From positions 1,356 through 15,895 of the forward strand of contig JAGWBY010000063.1 of the NCBI GenBank assembly GCA_021295675.1: a DNA stretch of 14,540 bases, given 5' to 3'. The stretch comes from Candidatus Latescibacterota bacterium (GTDB lineage: Bacteria; Latescibacterota; UBA2968; UBA8231). The position numbers and the translations under genes were made by a program. Every line of letters starts with the position of its first letter. Position 1 is the stretch's first letter. Below the pieces are notes generated by a model that saw only the letters and a program-made list of their open reading frames with translations, had not been told where the DNA came from and did no database searches. Shown one piece after another: positions 7,581 through 14,540 of the stretch.

Positions 7581-8336
7581 ATGAGCGGGATTGAGGTGCG
7601 CGTCCTCGCCGACGAGACGGCGGTGGCTGCTGCGGCCGCTGGTATGTGCGCCGCGTGGCTGCGCCGCCGTCCCAATGCCGTGCTGGGTTTGGCGACTGGT
7701 TCGACGCCCGTGCCGACGTACAGCGAGTTGGTGCGGATGCACCATGAAGAGGGGCTTAGCTTTGCCCAAGCGTACACCTTCAACCTAGACGAGTACCTCG
7801 GCCTAGCTGGCGACCACGAACAGAGCTATCGCTTCTTTATGCAGCGGTGCTTGTTCGATCGCGTCAATGTCCGTCCCTATAACACGTTTCTCTTCGACGG
7901 CACGGCGTCAGACCCCGAGCAAGAGTGCTTGGCCTTTGAGGCCAAGATCCGCGCCTTGGGTGGGGTTGACCTGTGGCTTTTGGGCATCGGCGGCAACGGC
8001 CATATCGCCTTTAACGAACCCGGCAGCGATCCAGAGAGCCGCTCGCGGGTGGTAGCGCCCCATCCAGAGACCGTCGCCGCCAATAGCCGCTACTTTGCCG
8101 ATCCGTCGGACGTGCCTCAGCTAGCTCTGACGGTGGGTTTGGCGACCATTCTCGAAGGGCGGAGCATCGCGCTGTTGGCTACTGGTGCTCACAAGGCCGC
8201 GGCTGTGGCGCGGGCTGTGGAGGGGTCTTGCGTGCCGGATTGCCCGGCCAGCCTGTTGCAAAACCATCCCGACTGTACATTCCTACTCGATCAAGCAGCG
8301 GCCTCGCACCTGACTGCGATCCGCGAGAGGAGCTAA
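7581..8336 (+). CDS. nagB: Glucosamine-6-phosphate deaminase
   Basis: A 251-residue NagB that converts glucosamine 6-phosphate to fructose 6-phosphate and ammonia. The phosphate/sugar loop LGLATGSTP lies at about residues 36-44. The general-base motif FNLDEY carries Asp70, and GGNGHIAFNEPGS carries His141 and Glu146, the counterparts of Asp72, His143 and Glu148 in the E. coli enzyme. The first Asp of the E. coli motif is Asn139 here, as I recall in Gram-positive NagB. The length fits the short NagB form; whether the C-terminal allosteric segment of the E. coli enzyme works here cannot be judged. The 89-base gap after the symporter may hold a promoter, but none is convincing, and the ribosome site is weak. 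The next gene starts three bases after the TAA, so the two are surely co-transcribed. Only the deacetylase step (NagA) is missing from the window. Confidence 0.93.
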   Translation: MSGIEVRVLADETAVAAAAAGMCAAWLRRRPNAVLGLATGSTPVPTYSELVRMHHEEGLSFAQAYTFNLDEYLGLAGDHEQSYRFFMQRCLFDRVNVRPYNTFLFDGTASDPEQECLAFEAKIRALGGVDLWLLGIGGNGHIAFNEPGSDPESRSRVVAPHPETVAANSRYFADPSDVPQLALTVGLATILEGRSIALLATGAHKAAAVARAVEGSCVPDCPASLLQNHPDCTFLLDQAAASHLTAIRERS

Positions 8337-8339
8337 GCG

Positions 8340-10715
8340 ATGGTCGATACTGGAGAGCTGACCAAGGTCGAGCGCAGGGCCGTAGAAAATTCGCCTTTTG
8401 CGGCACAATACCCTCCGACCGAGCACATCAAGACCATTGTAGTTGAGCACTTCCCGGCGCTGGGGAAGCTAGCGGCGATGCGCTTTGTCGAATGGGTCCA
8501 GGACCATCCCGGCGGCGTGGTCTCGCTGCCGACGGGCAAGACGCCCGAGCACTTTATCCGCTGGGTCGAGCGGCTGCTGCGGCATTGGGACGAGGCGGAT
8601 GTCCGCGCTCAACTCGAAGAGGCTGGCATTGACCTAGGGCGCAAGCCGGATCTGCACAGCCTGCACTTTGTGCAAATCGACGAGTTCTACCCGATTGACC
8701 CCCGGCAGGACAACAGTTTCTACGCGTATGTAAACCGCTTTTACATTGATGGTTTTGGGTTGGACCCGGCTAAGGCTCTGCGGATCAATTGCGCCGAGAT
8801 CGGCTTGCAAGCCGGCCAGACCTTGAGCGAGGTGTGGCCAGACGGCACTGTGGATCTCTCGCTGCGCTATCGGACCGCCCGCACCTCGCTCGAGCGAGTG
8901 CAGCAGGACGCGCTGCAAAGGATCGACCAGTGGTGCCAAGAGTACGAGGAGCAAATCCGCGCCCTCGGAGGCATTGGCTTTTTCTTGGGAGGCATTGGCC
9001 CGGACGGGCACATCGGCTTTAACGTGCGCGGCTCGGACCACTTTTCGACGACGAGGCTGACGGGGATCAACTACGAAACGCAGGCCGCGGCCGCTGGCGA
9101 CTTGGGCGGCATTGAGGTGGCGCGCAAGCGGCTGGTCATCACCATTGGCTTGGGCACGATTGTTGATAATCTCGACTGCTGTGCCCTGATCATCGCCGCT
9201 GGCGAGACCAAGGCCGGTATTGTCGCCGCCGCGGTCGAGCAAGCGCCAGACGTGCGCTATCCGGCCACGGCGTTGCACCGCCTACCCATGGCGCGGTTCT
9301 ACATTACCCAAGGAGCGGCCAAGGCGCTCAGGGCTAGGCGGCTCGTGCTCGTGGAGCAGCGGGCAGCCATGGACGACGAGATGGTGGAAAAAATCGTCAT
9401 TGACTTAGCCTGCGGCTTGGGCAAAAGGATCGTCGAGTTGACCGAGGGCGACTTTGCCCGAGATGACTTTGGTGCCGTGCTGTTGCAGCAGCGCCCAGAG
9501 GGGATTGCCGCGTTGACGCAGATGGTACACGACCGCCTGATAAGCAAAATCGAGCGGGGATCTCAGACCCTTTCCGGGACGCGCTTCCTGCACACGGAGC
9601 CGCACCACGACGACCTAATGCTGGGCTACCTGTCCTATATCGTCCGCCATGTGCGCGACGCCACCAACGTGCATTATTTCGCCTGCTTTACCGGCGGCTT
9701 TACTGCGGTGACCAATCGCTTTATCGAGGCCCACTTGCAACGGCTGCGGCGCTTTTTGCCCAGCGCCGAGTGCGCTGTGCTGTGGAAACAGGGCTACTTT
9801 GACCCTAGTTACGAAAACGGCCGCAACCGCGATGTTTGGCAGTACCTCGACGGGGTCGCCGCCGCGGACCCGCTGTTGTGCGACCAAGGGGCGGCACGGC
9901 GCTTTTTGCGGAACCTCGTCGAGCTGTACGACGTTGAGGACCTCGAAGACATTGAGGTTCGGTTGACGGAGTTGGAGATCTACTTCGCCAGCCGCTATCC
10001 GGGCCAGAAGGACGCGCCGGAGGTGCAGATGCTCAAAAGCAAATGCCGCGCGTGGGAGGCCGAGTGTCTGTGGGGGTATTTTGGTTGGGATTGCGCCAGC
10101 GTCAAACACCTGAGCCTCGGCTTTTACACCGGCGACATCTTCACTCAAGAGCCGACGCTCGAAGACGATGTGCCGCCCGTCCTCGCGCTCCTCGACCAAG
10201 TAGCTCCCGACGTGGTCGGCGTGGCCCTAGACCCAGAGGCCAGCGGGCCGGACACCCACTACAAGGTGCTACAGGTGATCACCGAGGCACTCCGCCGCTA
10301 CGAGCGGCAAAGTGGCCGCTCCGAGATCAAGGTTTGGGGCTATCGCAATGTGTGGTACCGCTTTGATCCCAGCGAGGCCAATATCTTCGTGCCGGTGTCG
10401 CTCAATATGTTTTCGGTCATGCACAGCGCCTTTATGAACACCTTTATCTCCCAGCGCGACGCCTCATTCCCCAGCTACGAGCACGACGGACCCTTCTCCG
10501 AACTGGCGCAGCAGGTGCAGGTGGATCAGTATCAGAAGATCAAGACCTGCCTCGGCCACAGGTGGTTCCACGAACACCCCAGCCCTCTGATCCGCGCTAC
10601 GCGGGGCCTCGTCTTCCTCAAGGAAATGGATTTGGCCGAATTCTACGAACGCAGCCGGGTGCTCAAACAGGCGACTGAGCAGTCCGGCCACAGTATTGTG
10701 GCCGCAAACCGCTGA
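8340..10715 (+). CDS. NagB-like domain fused to a PIG-L (LmbE) deacetylase-like domain, 791 aa
   Basis: A two-domain protein. Residues about 25-330 are NagB-like: VVSLPTGKTP at about 60-69, FVQIDEFY with Asp114, and GPDGHIGFNVRGSDH with Asp222 and His224. The position of the catalytic glutamate after 'FN' is Val229, followed by Arg. Residues about 415-665 resemble the zinc-dependent PIG-L/LmbE N-deacetylases: TEPHHDDLMLG supplies His422 and Asp425, FACFTGGF is the following strand and loop, KCRAWEAECLWGYFGW matches the 'R..E...A...LG' helix, and DTHYKVLQ has His640 as the likely third zinc ligand. About 218 residues separate the first and third ligands, well over the 110-130 usual in PIG-L, so an acidic insert of around 100 residues lies within this domain. 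The last 120 residues are unassigned. It probably acts on an amino-sugar phosphate or conjugate in the cytoplasm together with NagB; deaminase activity is doubtful given the missing glutamate. Confidence 0.85.
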   Translation: MVDTGELTKVERRAVENSPFAAQYPPTEHIKTIVVEHFPALGKLAAMRFVEWVQDHPGGVVSLPTGKTPEHFIRWVERLLRHWDEADVRAQLEEAGIDLGRKPDLHSLHFVQIDEFYPIDPRQDNSFYAYVNRFYIDGFGLDPAKALRINCAEIGLQAGQTLSEVWPDGTVDLSLRYRTARTSLERVQQDALQRIDQWCQEYEEQIRALGGIGFFLGGIGPDGHIGFNVRGSDHFSTTRLTGINYETQAAAAGDLGGIEVARKRLVITIGLGTIVDNLDCCALIIAAGETKAGIVAAAVEQAPDVRYPATALHRLPMARFYITQGAAKALRARRLVLVEQRAAMDDEMVEKIVIDLACGLGKRIVELTEGDFARDDFGAVLLQQRPEGIAALTQMVHDRLISKIERGSQTLSGTRFLHTEPHHDDLMLGYLSYIVRHVRDATNVHYFACFTGGFTAVTNRFIEAHLQRLRRFLPSAECAVLWKQGYFDPSYENGRNRDVWQYLDGVAAADPLLCDQGAARRFLRNLVELYDVEDLEDIEVRLTELEIYFASRYPGQKDAPEVQMLKSKCRAWEAECLWGYFGWDCASVKHLSLGFYTGDIFTQEPTLEDDVPPVLALLDQVAPDVVGVALDPEASGPDTHYKVLQVITEALRRYERQSGRSEIKVWGYRNVWYRFDPSEANIFVPVSLNMFSVMHSAFMNTFISQRDASFPSYEHDGPFSELAQQVQVDQYQKIKTCLGHRWFHEHPSPLIRATRGLVFLKEMDLAEFYERSRVLKQATEQSGHSIVAANR

Positions 10716-10729
10716 GAAAGGAACAGATA

Positions 10730-11239
10730 ATGCTTAGCGAAAAAATACAACAAGCTCTCAACAATCAGCTCAACTCGGAGTTTTCCTCGGCCTATACGTA
10801 CCTGTCGCTGGCGGCCTATTTCGAGGACCTTGAACTCAATGGTTTTGCCCACTGGATGAAGATCCAGTACCAAGAGGAGCTGATGCACGCGGAGAGGATT
10901 TACGCTTTCATCAATGACCGCGATGGCCGCGTGCGCTTGCAGGCCCTCGCCGCGCCACAGGGGGATTGGGACTCGCCGCTGGACGCCTTCAAATTCGCCC
11001 TAGCAGGCGAGCGTGCTCTGAGCGAGAGAATCTATGAGGTAGTAGATGAGGCCCTTGCCGAGCGCGACCACGCCACGCACACCTTTATGCAGTGGTTTGT
11101 CAACGAGCAAGTGGAAGAGGAGGCCATCGTCCGCAACATCGTCAGCGATATGGAACTGATTATCGAAAGCCGCGATGGAATTTTTCTGATGGATCGGGAT
11201 CTGGCGGGCAGGAGGCCGCAGGGCGAGGGGATGAATTAG
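10730..11239 (+). CDS. ftnA: Ferritin (prokaryotic non-haem type)
   Basis: A 169-residue four-helix-bundle ferritin, normal for bacterial FtnA, which oxidises ferrous iron and stores it inside a 24-subunit shell in the cytoplasm. All ferroxidase residues appear at the same numbers as in the E. coli protein: Glu17 (LNSEFSSAY), Glu50 and His53 (QEELMHAERIY), Glu94 (AGERAL), Gln127 and Glu130 (NEQVEEEAIV), with Glu129 as the third-iron-site ligand. There is no haem-binding methionine pattern of the bacterioferritin kind. The ATG at 10730 follows AAAGGAAC and lies 14 bases after the NagB-PIG-L stop codon, so it is probably expressed from the same transcript. A metabolic link to the amino-sugar genes is not obvious. 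It is the last plus-strand gene; no clear terminator is visible before the convergent lipoprotein gene. Confidence 0.95.
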   Translation: MLSEKIQQALNNQLNSEFSSAYTYLSLAAYFEDLELNGFAHWMKIQYQEELMHAERIYAFINDRDGRVRLQALAAPQGDWDSPLDAFKFALAGERALSERIYEVVDEALAERDHATHTFMQWFVNEQVEEEAIVRNIVSDMELIIESRDGIFLMDRDLAGRRPQGEGMN

Positions 11240-11346
11240 GGTGCTTGCTCAGGTGCGTTGGAGGGATTTCCAGCGGTCGTAATAGACGTGCAAGGCTGCG
11301 GGCAACCTAGCGCGTTATGCGTCGTCGAGCAGGAACTGGAAGTGCG

Positions 11347-12264
11347 CTACGGTCGCGGCAAAACGGCAAACCCCACCGAATCCACCGACGCCGAGCCGAA
11401 CAGCCCGATGCCGCCTTCTACCTGAAAGAACGGCCGCTCGAAATAGTCGCCGGCCTGTCCCCCAAAGCCGCCCTGTTCCTGCTGTTCGGGGCTGGAGCGG
11501 GCGTACTCGAACCAGTTGTGATCGACTGCGTACACCTTTATCAGAGAACGCCCGGTATAAACCACGGCAAACCACGGCCAGCGTACGATTCCGTCGCTGG
11601 CGGCGAAGGGCGGCGATTGGTTGGCTAGCAAGTCATCCGGGTCCCGGTCGTATATATCTGGGAAATCCTCGTCGAGCAATTGCGCGTCCTCTTCCAAAGC
11701 GAAGAGTGCCGCTTGGTAGGCTTCCCCCACCTTTTCCAAGTGGAGTTCGATTATGCCCTCCAGATGAGTAAGCTGATTCTCTGGTGCCGTGTACACCTCG
11801 TCCCCCATCTCGGCAAACGACTTGAGAGTCCGCATGATCTCTTGGGTATCTTCGTCCAATAAAACCGCCTGCCGCACCCGCACCCGCTCTGGCGTGGTGG
11901 TGCTCGCCCGGACCGTTTTTCCCTCGACTTCTACTTCTAGCCGGTACTCGGTCAGGGGTTCCACTTGAGGAGACTCTGATGGTGGCAGATAGCGGCCGGG
12001 CGTAGCCGGGTCGGGTGCGTACTCGAAGATTTGATCCCCTTGGAAGACGCGCACTTGGGCGTCAAGTACCCCCGCCGCATCTTGACTGTAGAATTGGCCG
12101 GGAGGCAAGGTGCGGCGCACGAACAATTCGGGCAGGGTCTGATCAACTAGCAGAATCCCGTCCACCACCAACGCGCTGCCTTCTTCTACCGAGCCGAAGA
12201 GATCGCCCGGCTGGCGCTCGGCAGCGCAGGCTGTCAGGAACAGGACGATGAGCAAATAGCGCAC
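11347..12264 (-). CDS. DUF4249-like outer-membrane lipoprotein, partner of the TonB receptor
   Basis: A 305-residue protein starting at a GTG (complement of 12262-12264) with a strong AAGGAGG 5 bases upstream. Residues 1-13, MRYLLIVLFLTAC, form a lipoprotein signal with the lipobox L-T-A-C, so Cys13 should be acylated and the protein anchored in a membrane. The middle (about residues 30-125) has the beta-rich layout of DUF4249 (PF14054): VVDGILLVDQTLPELFVRRT, VRVFQGDQIFEY, TEYRLEVEVEGKTVRASTTTPE. The end, GGIGLFGSASVDSVGF, matches the family's closing 'G(L/I)G.FGS...D' pattern. In Bacteroidetes these proteins are encoded directly after TonB-dependent receptors, and here such a receptor lies upstream on the same strand, separated by hicBA and a receptor-tail remnant. 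A role as accessory substrate-binding lipoprotein is inferred. Family call moderately sure; the substrate is unknown. Confidence 0.72.
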   Translation of the reverse strand: MRYLLIVLFLTACAAERQPGDLFGSVEEGSALVVDGILLVDQTLPELFVRRTLPPGQFYSQDAAGVLDAQVRVFQGDQIFEYAPDPATPGRYLPPSESPQVEPLTEYRLEVEVEGKTVRASTTTPERVRVRQAVLLDEDTQEIMRTLKSFAEMGDEVYTAPENQLTHLEGIIELHLEKVGEAYQAALFALEEDAQLLDEDFPDIYDRDPDDLLANQSPPFAASDGIVRWPWFAVVYTGRSLIKVYAVDHNWFEYARSSPEQQEQGGFGGQAGDYFERPFFQVEGGIGLFGSASVDSVGFAVLPRP

Positions 12265-12274
12265 GACTTCCTCC

Positions 12275-12343
12275 TTAAAACGAAAAATTGAAGCCCAGCG
12301 TGGGTACGGTGGGCAATTACTTGAACACCTCTGACCGGGTTTG
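12275..12343 (-). pseudogene. Decayed duplicate of the 3' end of a TonB-dependent receptor
   Basis: Read on the minus strand this gives QTRSEVFK-stop-LPTVPTLGFNFSF-stop, plainly homologous to the last residues of the complete receptor (TEPEVIKQLPIVPTLGFNFSF region, 12843-12912). A CAA glutamine codon of the intact copy is TAA here (12317-12319). From 12268 to 12331, 56 of 64 bases match the copy at 12836-12899, including the shared TTCCTCCT ribosome site. Several of the differences are silent third-position changes, so it came from a once-coding, diverged receptor paralogue. Homology fades about 7 bases short of the hicA stop codon. Confidence 0.8.
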
Positions 12344-12349
12344 TAACTG

Positions 12350-12580
12350 CTATAGACGACTCCATTCGTCCAAAGTTATCCTACGTTCAATTATGTCTTC
12401 CACCTCGCGAATCATCATACGAAGCTGCGGGACTGAGTATTCCTTGTTCGACGGGAGGGCTAGTCGATGATTCCCATGGAGCATGAACTGGTGCCGTGAA
12501 CCCGAGAAGGGGCCGTCGAAGCCAAGACCACGCAAGCGCCGAATAAAAAGAATGCGCTTACATGGCACCCAACGACTCAC
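12350..12580 (-). CDS. hicA: HicA-family mRNA interferase toxin
   Basis: A 76-residue protein with the HicA (YcfA-like, PF07927) pattern: FIRRLRGLGFDGPFSGSRHQ, then MLHGNHRLALPS, then a C-terminal helix ending TLDEW. His30 in SGSRHQFM is the counterpart of the catalytic histidine of HicA toxins, which cut mRNA and block translation. The start is a GTG (complement of 12578-12580) lying inside the end of hicB, giving a 23-base overlap. This start is chosen because the resulting N-terminus (MSRWVPCKR) matches family members; no ATG precedes the conserved region in frame. The overlap implies translational coupling behind the antitoxin. The G+C content of the pair is about one half by a hand count of six 60-base lines, below the roughly 60% of its neighbours, which fits transfer from elsewhere. 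Confidence 0.85.
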   Translation of the reverse strand: MSRWVPCKRILFIRRLRGLGFDGPFSGSRHQFMLHGNHRLALPSNKEYSVPQLRMMIREVEDIIERRITLDEWSRL

Positions 12581-12830
12581 GAGCAGGTTCCTTATTTAAA
12601 TTGATCCCTGAAAGAACCGGTAGAGTATGCCCGAGCCTCAGGCCGAGGAGCAACCAGTCCTCCAAAGTGGAGCGCAATAAACGTTCACATTCTTTCAGCG
12701 TGGTCCCAAAAGCGAGAACACCCTTGCATGGTGGGATCCGCCCCGCGAAGGTGCCGTCATCCAATTTGTCGTAAACCGCCACTTCCATGGCCTGTTCAAG
12801 ATAGTCGCTGAGAATGCATTCTGTCCTCAT
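12558..12830 (-). CDS. hicB: HicB-family antitoxin
   Basis: A 90-residue HicB-fold protein: VYDKLDDGTFAGRIPPCKGV (about residues 19-38) is the beta-hairpin region, followed by AFGTTLKECERLLRSTLEDW as the amphipathic helix and LGLRLGHTLPVLSGI. This matches the partial RNase H-like fold of HicB antitoxins that bind and silence HicA. There is no obvious C-terminal helix-turn-helix or ribbon-helix-helix DNA-binding domain, so autoregulation of the kind known for E. coli HicB is uncertain. The ATG (complement of 12828-12830) is preceded by GAGGAGG, which overlaps the stop codon of the TonB receptor, so hicB may be read on the receptor transcript. Antitoxin precedes toxin, opposite to E. coli hicAB but common in other bacteria. 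The function depends on the overlapping hicA. Confidence 0.82.
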   Translation of the reverse strand: MRTECILSDYLEQAMEVAVYDKLDDGTFAGRIPPCKGVLAFGTTLKECERLLRSTLEDWLLLGLRLGHTLPVLSGINLNKEPARESLGAM

Positions 12831-12842
12831 TTTTGTTCCTCC

Positions 12843-14540
12843 TCAAAACGAAAAATTGAAACCCAGCGTCGGCACGATGGGCAATTGCTTGATTACCTCC
12901 GGCTCGGTCTCGGGATTGTTCGTGTTGAACTGCACAAACCACTCGTTGCGCCGGCTGTAGAGATTGAAAATTTGCAAGTAGAACTCGACGTCGAGACCCC
13001 ACAGCCCAAACTTGCGGCTGGCACTGGCATCGAGGCGGTGATAGGGCAGCAGGCGAGCGCTATTGCGGTTGGCTGGTAGCACGTAGTCTTGCAGCGACCC
13101 AGTGGTCGGCTCGCGTAGCGTATAGCGGGCCGAGGCTGGGGTGAAAGCCTGTCCGGTGGCGTACACGAGGTTTGAGCCAAGGCGCCATTTGCCCAAGTTG
13201 TACGAGACCACAAAAGACAGGTCGTGGCGGCGGTCGTACTTGGGAGGGAAGGCGCGTCCACGGTTTAGTTCGGAGAAAGTGCGCCGCGCGGTGAGCGCCC
13301 CGGTGCGCCGCTGCAAAAAGACTTCGACCCCACTGGCCCAGCCGCTGCCCCCGCTTTTGAATATGTCATCCGAGCGCGTGCTTTCGCTATCGACGGCTAC
13401 TGCGTTGTCCAGCACCACCAGATTGGCCAAGTCGGTGTAGTAAGCCTCCACGGAGAGCTGGTAGCGCCGCGAGGGGTTCCACTCCGTGCCTATCACCCCC
13501 TGATAGGAGCGGCCCGGCTCAACGGTGTCGTCGAGCGGCACCCAGAAATCGCCGCCGCTGAAGGTTTCGGTGGTGATCAATTGCAGGTACTGGCGGTACA
13601 TCCCCGCGGCGGCTGAGGGCGCGGCTGAGGGACAGCCTCGGCGCAAAGTGCAGGCGATCTCCAACGCTGAAATAAGTACCTCGTCCCCCGAGTCGCAGCC
13701 GCGTGGTTGGCCCGGCCTGCCACTCGTCTTGGATATAGGCCGAGGCCAACACCGACTTCTGGTACAAGGACTGCTCCTCCTGGTTGAAGGACTGGGAATA
13801 GTCGAACTCGAACAGGGTAGCCAGAAAGCCGAGGGTGAGGGTGTGGTCGCGGTTGGCGAAGTAATCCACGTCGCCCTTGAGCGACCAATCGCGGATGCTG
13901 TTGGTGAAGCCGAATGGCGTGTCGAAGAAACTAAACGTGAGGATGTTTTCGTACGACGAGCCGGCGGCCATGAAGTGCCCGAACAAGGTCGGCGAAAACA
14001 CCCGCGTCCAGCGCGCGGTCATGGCGCGGTTGCCCCAGCGTATATCGACGAAGGATTCATTCTCATCTTCTATGTCCAGCCGCAGATCGTCTTGGCCCCA
14101 GTACGTGCTCACGGTAAAGGTGTCGTCGCCCCAGCGCTGATTGACTTTGCCGTTGAAGTCGTAGAAGTAATAGTTCAAGGGGATGTCTATATCGAAAGAG
14201 CGGATGGCGCTGAGCACGGGTTCTAGGTAGGTGCGGCGGCCGGCCATCATCCACGAGCCTTGACCCACCGGCCCTTCGGCCAGCAAGCGGCTCGCAATTA
14301 AGCTGATGCCGCCTCGGCCGCTGAAGCGTTGGCGGTTGCCCTCGCGATTGCTTACGTCGAGCACTGCCCCGAGCGTGCGGCCGTACGCCGCCGGATAGGC
14401 TCCCTTGTATAACTGGACGTCCTTGATGGCGTCTGGGTTGAAGGTCGAGAAGAAGCCGAACAGGTGCGAGGGATTGTACAGGGGGATGTGGTCGAGGAGG
14501 ATGGCCGTTTGGTCGGGGCCGCCGCCGCGCACGTACAGGC
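12843..14540 (-). pseudogene. TonB-dependent outer-membrane receptor, 5' end outside the window, one internal frameshift
   Basis: The minus strand from the right edge encodes the plug and barrel of a TonB-dependent receptor. The plug part is clear: LYVRGGGPDQTAILLDHIPL, then FSTFNPDAIKDVQLYKGAYP, then AAYGRTLGAVLDV. These are the classic 'RG...DQ..-lDG.p.y', 'p..I..vev.kG..pa.yG....gvi.v' signatures. Barrel strands with alternating aromatic residues follow, and the protein ends in LGFNFSF with a terminal phenylalanine, the outer-membrane assembly signal. The frame changes at about 13600-13610: RLSLSRALS runs out and the second frame resumes with AAAGMYRQYLQ, with about six or seven expected residues missing. 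A 12-base tandem repeat (13609-13620, 13621-13632) lies at this point. The pieces are 13519-14540 and 12843-13664. If the break is real the receptor is dead; if it is a sequence error, this is an intact partner of the DUF4249-like lipoprotein. Confidence 0.85.

Noticed and set aside
8634..9278. Minus-strand open frame of 214 codons
   Set aside because: It is antisense to the NagB-like domain of the fusion protein and has no recognisable motif.
11240..11346. Terminator or small gene between ferritin and the convergent lipoprotein gene
   Set aside because: No convincing hairpin, T-run or conserved peptide is visible in these 107 bases.
13525..14226. Plus-strand open frame of 233 codons
   Set aside because: It is antisense to the receptor barrel and shows no family motif or ribosome site.

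Overview
The window reads as roughly 60% G+C chromosomal DNA from a Gram-negative bacterium, probably an uncultivated lineage of or near the FCB superphylum (Latescibacterota-like is my best guess, not proven). The reasons are a TonB-dependent receptor paired with a DUF4249-type lipoprotein, a NagB/PIG-L fusion, a secreted SMP-30 lactonase next to a sodium/solute symporter, and an AAA-ATPase-like protein of the kind that is multicopy in such genomes. No rRNA, tRNA, CRISPR array or phage genes were seen.

Layout. Positions 1-674 carry two minus-strand genes: the start of an AAA-ATPase-like protein that runs off the left edge, and a hotdog-fold acyl-CoA thioesterase. From 762 to 11239 everything is on the plus strand. 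First comes a mannonate dehydratase-like gene broken by a frameshift, then a 245-bp spacer holding a small element with terminal inverted repeats (MITE-like). Next are a conserved protein of unknown function and a frameshifted glnE remnant covering only the N-terminal half of the usual enzyme. A perfect 30-bp palindrome precedes a gluconolactonase/symporter pair. After that lies a tight cluster of nagB, a NagB-PIG-L fusion and ferritin. From 11347 to the right edge all genes are on the minus strand, read right to left: a frameshifted TonB-dependent receptor, a hicB-hicA toxin-antitoxin pair, a short decayed duplicate of the receptor's 3' end, and a DUF4249-like lipoprotein.

How the genes fit together. 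The plus-strand genes suggest sugar-acid and amino-sugar use: periplasmic lactone hydrolysis, sodium-driven uptake, mannonate dehydration, and glucosamine-6-phosphate deamination with a possible second deacetylase/sugar-phosphate enzyme. The receptor and lipoprotein would be an outer-membrane uptake pair. The hicBA pair splits that unit, and the duplicated receptor tail beside it looks like a recombination scar.

Three genes (uxuA-like, glnE, TonB receptor) contain four lesions of one kind: a short conserved stretch seems missing and the frame changes at the same point. They may be real pseudogenes or a systematic assembly fault; raw reads would decide. All assignments come from reading the sequence and remembered family motifs; no searches were run.
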